Shown here in pieces: positions 1-5,957 of a stretch of DNA of 12,681 bases. Within the stretch, counting starts at the first letter, position 1; each line of letters starts with the position of its first letter. The notes under the pieces are model-generated. The model was not told the DNA's origin. It saw nothing but the letters and a program-made list of their open reading frames with translations, and made no database searches. A program made the position numbers and the translations under genes. Source of the DNA: Methylohalomonas sp964522485. Lineage in GTDB: Bacteria; Pseudomonadota; Gammaproteobacteria; Methylohalomonadales; Methylohalomonadaceae. The DNA lies in assembly GCA_964522485.1 (NCBI GenBank), contig CAZFUS010000077.1, forward strand, positions 1-12,681, given 5' to 3'.

Positions 1-38
1 CGCAGCGCGGGTGAACGCCGGAGCGCAGCGACGGCGGC

Positions 39-65
39 CCGCAGGGTGAGGCGCGCAGCGCCGAA
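39..65 (+). repeat. GC-rich dispersed repeat, copy 1
   Basis: This 27-base stretch matches positions 9822-9848 at 23 of 27 bases without gaps. Its core forms a small hairpin, GGCGC (50-54) and GCGCC (58-62) around the loop GCA. The other copy keeps a hairpin at the same place, with stem GGCG/CGCC. All of positions 1-65 is unusually GC-rich and made of short GCGCAGCG-like units, so the element probably extends left beyond the window. It reads directly into the tRNA-Ser-like fragment at 67-85. Function unknown; a REP-like or mobile-element end is possible. Confidence 0.45.
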
Positions 66-66
66 T

Positions 67-85
67 AATCCCTCCCTCTCCGCCA
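67..85 (+). repeat. Fragment identical to a tRNA-Ser 3' end, including CCA
   Basis: The bases AATCCCTCCCTCTCCGCCA are what one expects for the 3' half of a tRNA-Ser T arm, the 3' strand of its acceptor stem, the discriminator G and CCA. A functional tRNA would need GAGGG before the T loop, but the bases present are GCGCC, which cannot pair with CCCTC. No GGAGAG acceptor 5' strand occurs upstream in the window. This is therefore a tRNA-derived scrap and not a tRNA gene. Such 3'-end duplications are the usual product of integration of a mobile element at a tRNA gene, which is an inference here. Confidence 0.55.
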
Positions 86-87
86 AA

Positions 88-125
88 TTGCTCAAGACTC
101 TTCAATAAAGGCCTGAGCAGTTTTT
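88..125 (+). terminator. Probable rho-independent terminator after the tRNA-like fragment
   Basis: TTGCTCA (88-94) pairs with TGAGCAG (114-120) to give a 7-bp stem with one T-G wobble, and five T follow at 121-125. The loop is long (19 bases), so folding would be moderate. The T tract lies on the + strand, so the signal serves transcription entering from the left and not the leftward gene at 149-781. It is what one expects behind a tRNA-Ser gene. Confidence 0.4.
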
Positions 126-148
126 ATACGAGTTGGATAGCAGACAGA

Positions 149-781
149 CTAGCCGCGCGGTTTGTCGGGATGCAATTCTTTGATCAATTCCTCGGCGCGC
201 TGCATATCACGCGGACGCATTTTGGTTTCCAGCAAAGCAACAACACCTTCGGAAACCCAGGCACCGTACTCAACGGCTATCTGATACCAGGCATAGGAGA
301 GAACATAGTCAGGTTTTCCCAGCTGATCACTGTTATACAGAGCGCCCAGTGCTTTCATGGCACCGACGTGGCCCTGAGCCGCAGACTGCTGATACCAGTA
401 TGCTGCCTTGTCCGCCCCAGCGGCCACGCCTTCGCCTTTGCTGTAAAGGCGGGCGAGATTGAACTGGGCTGCAGGGAGTCCCTGTTCGGCAGCCCGGTGG
501 TAAAGTTCAAAAGCCTGTTCCGGATCAGCGGGAACCCCCTGTCCTTTCAAATAGAGCAGGGCCAGGGCATTCTGCGCCCGGGCATGTCCTTGTGCGGCGG
601 CCTCACGGTAAGCCTCTGCCGCACGCCCGTAATCCTGCGTGACATCCTTTCCCTGCTCGAATTTATAACCACGCTGGTACGATTCGCTGGCGCTGGGCGC
701 AGAATGCGCAAGGCCAGACCATAAAAGATAAAATATAAATGCCGTGATTCCCGCAAGAATGCCGCTTCGACAGTTTGTCAT
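149..781 (-). CDS. Exported Sel1-repeat (TPR-like) protein
   Basis: The 210-residue protein begins with a signal peptide: a polar start, a hydrophobic stretch at about 8-24, and likely cleavage near AHSA at residue 28. Four Sel1-type repeats of about 36 residues follow, at roughly 33-65, 66-101, 102-137 and 138-173. They are recognisable by A-A-x-Q-G-(H/L) ends and A-x-(N/K)-x-L-(G/A)-x-L-Y cores. Sel1 repeats form alpha-solenoids that bind other proteins; members in gammaproteobacteria are usually periplasmic and of unknown partner. The start is supported by AAGGA eight bases upstream. The last 35 residues are charged and lie outside the repeats. The partner and process cannot be told from context. 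Confidence 0.85.
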   Translation of the reverse strand: MTNCRSGILAGITAFIFYLLWSGLAHSAPSASESYQRGYKFEQGKDVTQDYGRAAEAYREAAAQGHARAQNALALLYLKGQGVPADPEQAFELYHRAAEQGLPAAQFNLARLYSKGEGVAAGADKAAYWYQQSAAQGHVGAMKALGALYNSDQLGKPDYVLSYAWYQIAVEYGAWVSEGVVALLETKMRPRDMQRAEELIKELHPDKPRG

Positions 782-1084
782 ATTAGAGATCCTTTATATT
801 ATCCGTTCTTATGGACCATCAAATGGTGGCAGAGTTACAACGGACAGCATTCACTGCAATATGTGATTCAGCTGTACAAGGGCGGGTGTGTGGCTGTTAC
901 ACAGAAAAAGCGCCAGCCAAAGCTGGCCGGTGGCGTATGATTTATGTTTGTTTGCCGACAAATTGGTCGATAATGGCTTGTATCAAGAATATTCATAATT
1001 CCGACGATTTCGTCGGATAAATTTCTTCGTCTGAAAAACTCTTATTGAAGCGGGTTTTTCTGCTTCGCATGTCCGAAAAACATA
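782..1084. other. Intergenic region without a supported gene
   Basis: This gap lies between two leftward genes. It holds the terminator-like hairpin at 905-927. A weaker inverted repeat GAAGC...GCTTC (1047-1066), followed leftward by a T-rich stretch, could be an alternative 3' end for the dehydrogenase transcript. A 69-codon open frame on the + strand (811-1020) lacks a convincing ribosome binding site and resembles nothing I know. The promoter of the Sel1 gene should lie here, but no well-spaced pair of boxes stands out. Confidence 0.4.
905..927 (-). terminator. Rho-independent terminator, leftward
   Basis: Read on the - strand, GCCAGC, the loop TTTG and GCTGGC form a perfect 6-bp stem, followed by GC and five T. 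It lies 158 bases beyond the stop of the alcohol dehydrogenase gene and is the best candidate for the end of that transcript. It would separate that gene from the Sel1 gene further left. Confidence 0.55.
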
Positions 1085-2164
1085 TCAATTTGTGATAGCC
1101 ACCTTAAGAACACCATCACGCTGATTGGCAAACAGATCATAGGCTTCTTCTATCTGATCAAGTTTATAATGATGCGTTAGCATCGGCTTCAGATCGAGAC
1201 GCTCCGATTCAATCACATTCATCAGCCGCCGCATGCGCTCCTTGCCGCCTGGACAAAGTGAGGTCACGATGCGATTATCACCCAGCCCGGCATGGAAGGC
1301 GTCCAGTGGTATCTTCAGATCGTTGGAATAAACGCCAAGACTCGACAATGTACCACCCGGTTTAAGCACACGCAGACAGGCCTCGAACGTCGACTGCAGG
1401 CCCAGCGCTTCAATGGCGGTGTCCACACCACGCCCATTGGTCAGACGCAGAATCTCATCGACCGGGTCCACTTTGCTGAAGTTAACCACGAGATCAGCAC
1501 CTAACCGCTGAGCGACCGCTATACGCTCCGGTATCTTCTCAACCGCGATAATCAACGAGGCCCCGCGCAGCCGTGCACCGGCTGTAGCACACAGACCAAT
1601 GGGTCCCTGAGCGAACACGGCAACTGTATCGCCAATTTTGATATTGGCGGCTTCGGCTCCGGCAAATCCTGTGGACATAATATCCGGACACATGAGCACC
1701 TGCTCATCGCTCAGGCTTCCAGGCACCGGCGCCAGATTTGCCATGGCATCAGGCACGCACAGGTATTCAGCCTGACTGCCATCAATGGTGTTACCGAAAC
1801 GCCAGCCACCCATCGGTTTCAGACCATGAACTGCACTCTGGCCATCCTGGGAGTGCAGGCCATCAAGACAGGCATTGGAATAACCGCTGGGACAGATGGC
1901 ACCTGCGATAATCCGCTGGCCTTCCTCATAGCCGGATACGTTAGATCCCAGTTTTTCAATCACACCGACCGGCTCGTGCCCAATGGTCAGGCCTTTTTCG
2001 ACTGGATATTCTCCTTTGAGAATATGCACATCGGTACCGCAGATAGTCGTTGTGGTGATACGAATCAACGCATCATTCGGACCGATATCGGGAATCGCTT
2101 TGTCATCCAGTTCGATGCGGCCGGGTTCAACAAACTGAGCAGCCTTCATTTTTGGCGCCATCAT
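1085..2164 (-). CDS. Zinc-dependent secondary-alcohol dehydrogenase (MDR superfamily)
   Basis: A cytosolic medium-chain dehydrogenase of 359 residues, oxidising an alcohol to an aldehyde or ketone with a nicotinamide cofactor. It follows the Thermoanaerobacter brockii/Clostridium beijerinckii type along its length: ICGTDVH (Cys42), GHEPVG (His63, Glu64), GGWRFGN (119-125), PDIMSTG (Asp161), then LCPGG near 304. Cys42, His63, Glu64 and Asp161 match the four catalytic-zinc positions of that family. The four-cysteine structural-zinc lobe of horse-liver-type enzymes is absent, also as in T. brockii ADH. The Rossmann loop is A-Q-G-P-I-G (185-190), with Ala where Gly is usual. Glu209 at the end of the second strand, in place of the Gly-Ser-Arg of NADP enzymes, suggests NAD preference (inference). 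GGAG lies six bases before the ATG. Substrate unknown. Confidence 0.88.
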   Translation of the reverse strand: MMAPKMKAAQFVEPGRIELDDKAIPDIGPNDALIRITTTTICGTDVHILKGEYPVEKGLTIGHEPVGVIEKLGSNVSGYEEGQRIIAGAICPSGYSNACLDGLHSQDGQSAVHGLKPMGGWRFGNTIDGSQAEYLCVPDAMANLAPVPGSLSDEQVLMCPDIMSTGFAGAEAANIKIGDTVAVFAQGPIGLCATAGARLRGASLIIAVEKIPERIAVAQRLGADLVVNFSKVDPVDEILRLTNGRGVDTAIEALGLQSTFEACLRVLKPGGTLSSLGVYSNDLKIPLDAFHAGLGDNRIVTSLCPGGKERMRRLMNVIESERLDLKPMLTHHYKLDQIEEAYDLFANQRDGVLKVAITN

Positions 2165-2314
2165 TCAATCTCCAATGAATTTCATGCAAGTCTATTCGTT
2201 GAGTGGAGATGGTTTCTGATCTGACTCAATCTTTTGTGTTTCTTCCGCCAGTTTGTCCGGATGAACAGACCTGAATTTTCACCGGGTACCCGGAACAGAT
2301 TTCATTATTCCATT

Positions 2315-2626
2315 CTAACGCAACTCCGGCTCGCTTTGGTCAGGCAATGTTCCACGCGTGCCGGCGTCCCCGGCTTCGCGCTCGCTTTGCCGCGACTGAT
2401 TGAATTGCGGTCTTTCACGCCGGAGCCCACTGGGATCGCTTGAGCCAAGTTCTGAATCGTAGCTATCATAGCCATAGTCGGAAGAAAGCGATTCGAACTG
2501 CTGCTCGTCTTCGGTCCAGGCTTCATACATGGATCGATTGTCCTGACCCTGAACAGGCGCTGCGGCGGTCAACAGGATCAAGACTGACAGCAGGAAGAAA
2601 GGTTTTATTTGAATCCTGGCTGGCAT
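2315..2626 (-). CDS. Small exported acidic protein, unknown function
   Basis: A 103-residue product beginning MPARIQIKPF. A hydrophobic stretch at about 9-23 ending APVQGQ is a likely signal peptide. The mature part is rich in Asp, Glu, Ser, Tyr and Gln, with a DYGYDSYDSE cluster, then turns polar and Arg-rich towards the C-terminus. I recognise no family. The frame can be extended five codons to a TTG, but the internal ATG at 2624-2626 with AGGA just upstream is the better start. The signal peptide and absence of stops argue for a real gene. It lies 150 bases upstream of the dehydrogenase gene on the same strand and shares its exported acidic character and a DYG motif with the gene at 2865-3065. 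Confidence 0.55.
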   Translation of the reverse strand: MPARIQIKPFFLLSVLILLTAAAPVQGQDNRSMYEAWTEDEQQFESLSSDYGYDSYDSELGSSDPSGLRRERPQFNQSRQSEREAGDAGTRGTLPDQSEPELR

Positions 2627-2805
2627 AAGTCCTGTGTCCAAATCTTGGATATCATCATTGAGATTATGAAGATAACTTTTGTGGACGGACTATGCAAAGA
2701 GCGCCCTGAGGCTGGCAAAAGGTGGTCGTTCAGGGCATTGCAGATTATTTGCAATCATCTATATGATTTTGCGGTTGTAACATGCCGATGTTGCAATTAC
2801 ATAGT

Positions 2806-2835
2806 AAAAAACCGCCGGCCAGATTTGGCCGGCGG
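2806..2835 (-). terminator. Strong rho-independent terminator, leftward
   Basis: On the - strand a perfect 9-bp stem, CCGCCGGCC and GGCCGGCGG around a six-base loop, is followed by six T. It stands 29 bases beyond the stop codon of the gene at 2865-3065 and clearly ends that transcript. Confidence 0.9.
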
Positions 2836-2864
2836 CGGGTGATAGGGAATGGATCAGCGATTAA

Positions 2865-3065
2865 TCAGTAATCGCTGCCGCTGTCACCCTTTTTGTCATC
2901 CTGGCCTTCCTCAGCTCCCGCATTCAGGGTCTGCTGGGTGCCGGTTTCATTGTCACGTTCATCAGGGCTACCATAATCATCACCTGCTATGGCAATGCTA
3001 CCCATGGATAGCCCCAGAATCATGAACAAGGCAGTTAACCTGTTTTTCAGACCAGTAAAGTTCAT
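2865..3065 (-). CDS. Very small exported acidic protein, unknown function
   Basis: A 66-residue protein. Residues 1-27 form a classical signal peptide: Lys/Arg near the start, a hydrophobic core LFMILGLSMGSIAIA and an Ala-x-Ala cleavage site. The remaining 39 residues begin GDDYG, are rich in Asp, Glu, Gly and Gln, and contain no Cys. The mature part looks disordered and strongly negative, so a periplasmic or secreted ion-binding or stress peptide is possible, but this is a guess. GGAG five bases before ATG and the terminator at 2806-2835 make a convincing single-gene unit. I know no family for it. Confidence 0.7.
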   Translation of the reverse strand: MNFTGLKNRLTALFMILGLSMGSIAIAGDDYGSPDERDNETGTQQTLNAGAEEGQDDKKGDSGSDY

Positions 3066-3380
3066 AAAGTCTCCATTCCAGTGTTACAACATGAACAGCA
3101 ACTGTTTGCTGTTGCCATGAGTAATTCAACAAATATGCCAATCAGCAGGTAAACCTCGATGCTTGCAAAATCAACCAGTTGGGGAACTCAAAACGGATAA
3201 AAACGGGGCATTGCCTGTGCCGTTCAGGCACATGGCACTCATTGGCACAGTTTTTAGTGACACAGTCGCGTTTAAGGTAGGAAAAGCGTACGGGAAGGGC
3301 TTGCCGGCCAAGGCCTGGCTGAATTTAAGTAAGATCGCTCTTTAAATATCACAGTGAAACAAATTTGAGCATTCAGCTCT
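3066..3380. other. Intergenic region, no supported gene
   Basis: This is upstream of the leftward small-protein gene and before the aldo/keto reductase remnant. A 60-codon + frame at 3163-3345 has no ribosome binding site and no family resemblance. The region is AT-richer than its surroundings and should contain the promoter of the gene at 2865-3065. I cannot point to a well-formed one. Earlier parts of the reductase gene may have decayed here beyond recognition. Confidence 0.35.
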
Positions 3381-3702
3381 CTGCATGGCAGTTTCGCCCG
3401 TGACCCATTCATTGCCCCCCGGTACACTGGATCGCCATGCTCGCGAAAAAATATGGCAGGAGCGTACTCGAGTTCTCTGTGCACAGCCCGCTTGACCACC
3501 CGGGTGCAAGCGTGCCCTGCGGGGCGCGGGCCGGCCCGATCAACTGAATACGGTCGAGGGGGTATTTGGCTGGCATGTGGATGAATCCAGTTTTGCTGTC
3601 ATAGACACCATTCTGAGGGAAGGTACTCCGGAACCCGTTGGCCCGCAGTCCATGCCACTCCGGGCCCGTGAAATACCGCAGGATAGCGTAGTATCTGTGT
3701 AA
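3381..3702 (+). pseudogene. Aldo/keto reductase, C-terminal remnant with two frameshifts
   Basis: No single frame is open, but three pieces in order resemble the C-terminal third of a bacterial aldo/keto reductase. Piece one (3381-3422) reads RDPFIAPRY, compared with the family's DPKFQxPRY. Piece two (3425-3513) reads AKKYGRSVLEFSVHSPLDHP, compared with the helix and strand before the usual WGARRPDQL. Piece three (from 3514) reads ALRGAGRPDQLNTV, then FGWHVDES, IDTILRE and EPVGPQSMP, and stops at 3702. The family equivalent is DPVGPEFMAPP. The shift near 3512-3514 is explained by loss of one base. The N-terminal two thirds, with the catalytic Asp/Tyr/Lys/His, are missing, so no active enzyme can be made. 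Recognition is from memory of the family. Confidence 0.65.
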
Positions 3703-3815
3703 ACTGCAGGGCAATGGCTCTACGTCACATATCAGATTTGCATGCAAGCGAAACTAAAATGTCGGCGCAGTTGCCAAACAGTTTTATCGGCTTTCGATAT
3801 ACAGGAAGGTAACTT

Positions 3816-5081
3816 ATGTTTTTTAAAAAACGATTGCAGTTAACAATATACAGTCTTTCTACATTGTTTGTTATGACAGCATTCAGTTCGGCAAATGCCG
3901 AACAGCAGAGCGGTATTCAGTTGCCTGACGGTTTTCGTGCCACAGTTTTTGCCGACAATGTGGGTATTGCACGGCACGTGGCGGTTGCCAGTAATGGTGA
4001 TGTCTATGTGGCACTGAATGAGCCCGAGCAGGGCAAGGGCATTGTTGCATTACGCGATACGGACGGTGATGGTGTCGCCGATCAGAAAGAGTACTTCGGA
4101 GATGTTAATGGCACAGGTATCGCATTACATGACGGCTACTTGTATTTCGGTACGGATACGGAAATCGTGCGCTGGCAACGCCAGCCGGAGGAACTGATCC
4201 CGAGTGGTGAGCGTGAGACCATTGTCACGGCCTTCCCGCCGCGCAATCAGCACGCAGCCAAGGCCATCACGTTTGACCGCGAAGGCAATCTTTATGTCAG
4301 TGTAGGCGCACCATCGAACGCATGCCAGGTTGAGGATCGGACCAAAGGATCGCCGGGGCAAAAGCCCTGCCCGCTGCTGGACACATTCGCTGGGGTCTGG
4401 CGCTATTCAGCGGATAAAACCGGTCAGCAACATCCTGATGATGGTGAACGTTATGTGACAGGCGTTCGCAATGCCGTGGCAGTCGAATGGAGTCAGCCAC
4501 ATGATGCCCTCTATCTGGTTCAGCACGGCCGCGATCAGCTGGATGAGATGTATCCGGAGCTTTTTACGCTGGACGAACGTGTTCAATTGCCGGCCGAGGA
4601 ATTTCATCGCGTCGAGAGCGGCAGCGATCTGGGCTGGCCCTATACATACTGGGATCCGATGCGGGATGCGCGCATGGTGATGCCGGAATATGGTGGCGAT
4701 GGCGAAACCGCATCGACAGACAAGGCTTATCAGGATCCGCTGATCGGGTTTCCGGCGCACTGGGGACCTAATGATTTGCTCTTCTATACCGGCAAACAGT
4801 TCCCGGAAAGCTATCGTAATGGTGCTTTTATTGCTTTTCACGGCTCCTGGAATCGGGCACCACAGCCTCAGGAAGGCTACCGGGTTGTATTCGTGCCGAT
4901 GTCTGACAGCGGCAAACCCTCTGCGGAATGGCATACATTTGCCGATGGTTTTACCGGTGCGGATAAGCTGATAGATCCGGGTGCTGCTGAACATCGGCCT
5001 ATGGGTCTGGCACAAAGCAGTGAAGGAGCACTGTATATCAGCGATTCCACTGATGGTCGCATATGGCGGATCACTTACTGA
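3816..5081 (+). CDS. Periplasmic sorbosone/PQQ-type sugar dehydrogenase-like beta-propeller
   Basis: A 421-residue protein with a signal peptide (cleavage near ANA, residue 28) and a six-bladed-propeller fold typical of soluble glucose and L-sorbosone dehydrogenases. Family marks include LPDGF near the mature N-terminus, a calcium-type loop DTDGDGVAD (81-89), VTGVRNAVAVEW (about 214-225), QHGRDQLDE (236-244), FHGSWNR (341-347) and RPMGLAQ followed by LYISDSTDGRIWRI at the end. Such enzymes oxidise sugars or aldoses in the periplasm with PQQ; substrate and PQQ binding are inferred. There is no CxxCH haem motif, so electrons would pass to a separate acceptor. Cys170 and Cys185 could form a disulphide. 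AGGAAGG lies shortly before ATG. No PQQ biosynthesis genes are in the window. Confidence 0.85.
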   Translation: MFFKKRLQLTIYSLSTLFVMTAFSSANAEQQSGIQLPDGFRATVFADNVGIARHVAVASNGDVYVALNEPEQGKGIVALRDTDGDGVADQKEYFGDVNGTGIALHDGYLYFGTDTEIVRWQRQPEELIPSGERETIVTAFPPRNQHAAKAITFDREGNLYVSVGAPSNACQVEDRTKGSPGQKPCPLLDTFAGVWRYSADKTGQQHPDDGERYVTGVRNAVAVEWSQPHDALYLVQHGRDQLDEMYPELFTLDERVQLPAEEFHRVESGSDLGWPYTYWDPMRDARMVMPEYGGDGETASTDKAYQDPLIGFPAHWGPNDLLFYTGKQFPESYRNGAFIAFHGSWNRAPQPQEGYRVVFVPMSDSGKPSAEWHTFADGFTGADKLIDPGAAEHRPMGLAQSSEGALYISDSTDGRIWRITY

Positions 5082-5324
5082 TGATAGTGCTTTTCAGACA
5101 CCGGCTTGATTTCAAACTCTGGAGACCACATTCAGAGCAGTATTGCCAAATATCTCCTGCGGTTAAATGACCAGTATTTTATGATGGTGCTGCTGAGATC
5201 GGAATTTGCAACAGCGGATAGGGCCGTATGAGGCCATAAAAGACACTGCCGGCTGGTCGGGAACAGACCCGGGATCGGGTTCTGATCAGATACAATGGGT
5301 ATATGTTACTCTTGGATCGCTACT

Positions 5325-5951
5325 ATGATGTTTGACCCTGACTGCCGTCGCTGCTCACGGCTCGATACCTTTCTGAAGGACGTCCGCAAGCGTTTCCCGG
5401 ACTATCATGCGGCACCGGTTGCGCCATTCGGAGTAGCCAGGCCGGAATTACTGATCGTGGGTCTGGCACCCGGACTGCACGGTGCCAATGCCAGTGGCCG
5501 GCCATTTACGGGCGACCACGCCGGCATTCTTCTTTACGAATCGCTGTATCGGCTCGGTTTCAGCAATCGCCCGGTATCCAGGAGCCGGGATGACGGACTG
5601 AAACTGAAAAACTGCCGTATCACTAACGCGGTCAAATGCGTACCACCGGCAAACAAGCCTACCGGTGCGGAGATCAATACCTGCAGCGGTTTTCTGCGGA
5701 CGGAGCTGGAGGGGTTACCCGCGCATACGGTCATTCTGGCCCTGGGGCGGATTGCCCACAATGCCATACTCAAGGCGCTAAACCTCAAACAGTCGGCTTA
5801 CGGGTTTGGCCACGGTCGGCAGCACGCGCTCGATAATGGCCACTGGCTGGTTGATTCCTATCACTGCAGCCGTTACAACACCCAGACCGGCCGCTTGACC
5901 GAACAAATGTTTATCGATGTTCTCAAGCAGGCGCGCAACCTTGTTCGATAG
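5325..5951 (+). CDS. Family 5 uracil-DNA glycosylase (UDGb type)
   Basis: This enzyme removes uracil and related deaminated bases from DNA to start base excision repair. Residue numbers here count from the upstream ATG at 5295. Motif 1 is GLAPGLHGANASGRPFTGD (56-74) and a central block RITNAVKCVPP-NKP follows. The last motif is SYHCSRYNTQTGRLT (188-202), with His190 where the family has its conserved His. Cys17, Cys20, Cys115 and Cys130 fit the four-cysteine [4Fe-4S] site of families 4 and 5. I place the start at ATG 5325 (208 residues, GGA eight bases upstream). The ATG at 5295 lacks a ribosome site and overlaps a TACAAT sequence (5291-5296) that looks like a -10 box. The next ATG at 5328 is nearly as good. 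It probably heads an operon with uvrC. Confidence 0.9.
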   Translation: MMFDPDCRRCSRLDTFLKDVRKRFPDYHAAPVAPFGVARPELLIVGLAPGLHGANASGRPFTGDHAGILLYESLYRLGFSNRPVSRSRDDGLKLKNCRITNAVKCVPPANKPTGAEINTCSGFLRTELEGLPAHTVILALGRIAHNAILKALNLKQSAYGFGHGRQHALDNGHWLVDSYHCSRYNTQTGRLTEQMFIDVLKQARNLVR

Positions 5952-5957
5952 TAACTA

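Noticed and set aside
3409..3747. Leftward 112-codon open frame
   Set aside because: It is antisense to the aldo/keto reductase remnant, which accounts for the sequence better; no signal, family or ribosome site.
4407..5015. Leftward 202-codon open frame
   Set aside because: Antisense to the sorbosone-dehydrogenase-like gene, which has full family motifs and a good ribosome site.
5263..5286. Hairpin CAGACCC/GGGTTCTG before the glycosylase gene, considered as terminator of the gene at 3816-5081
   Set aside because: The stem has a bulge and no T tract follows; it lies 180 bases from the stop codon.
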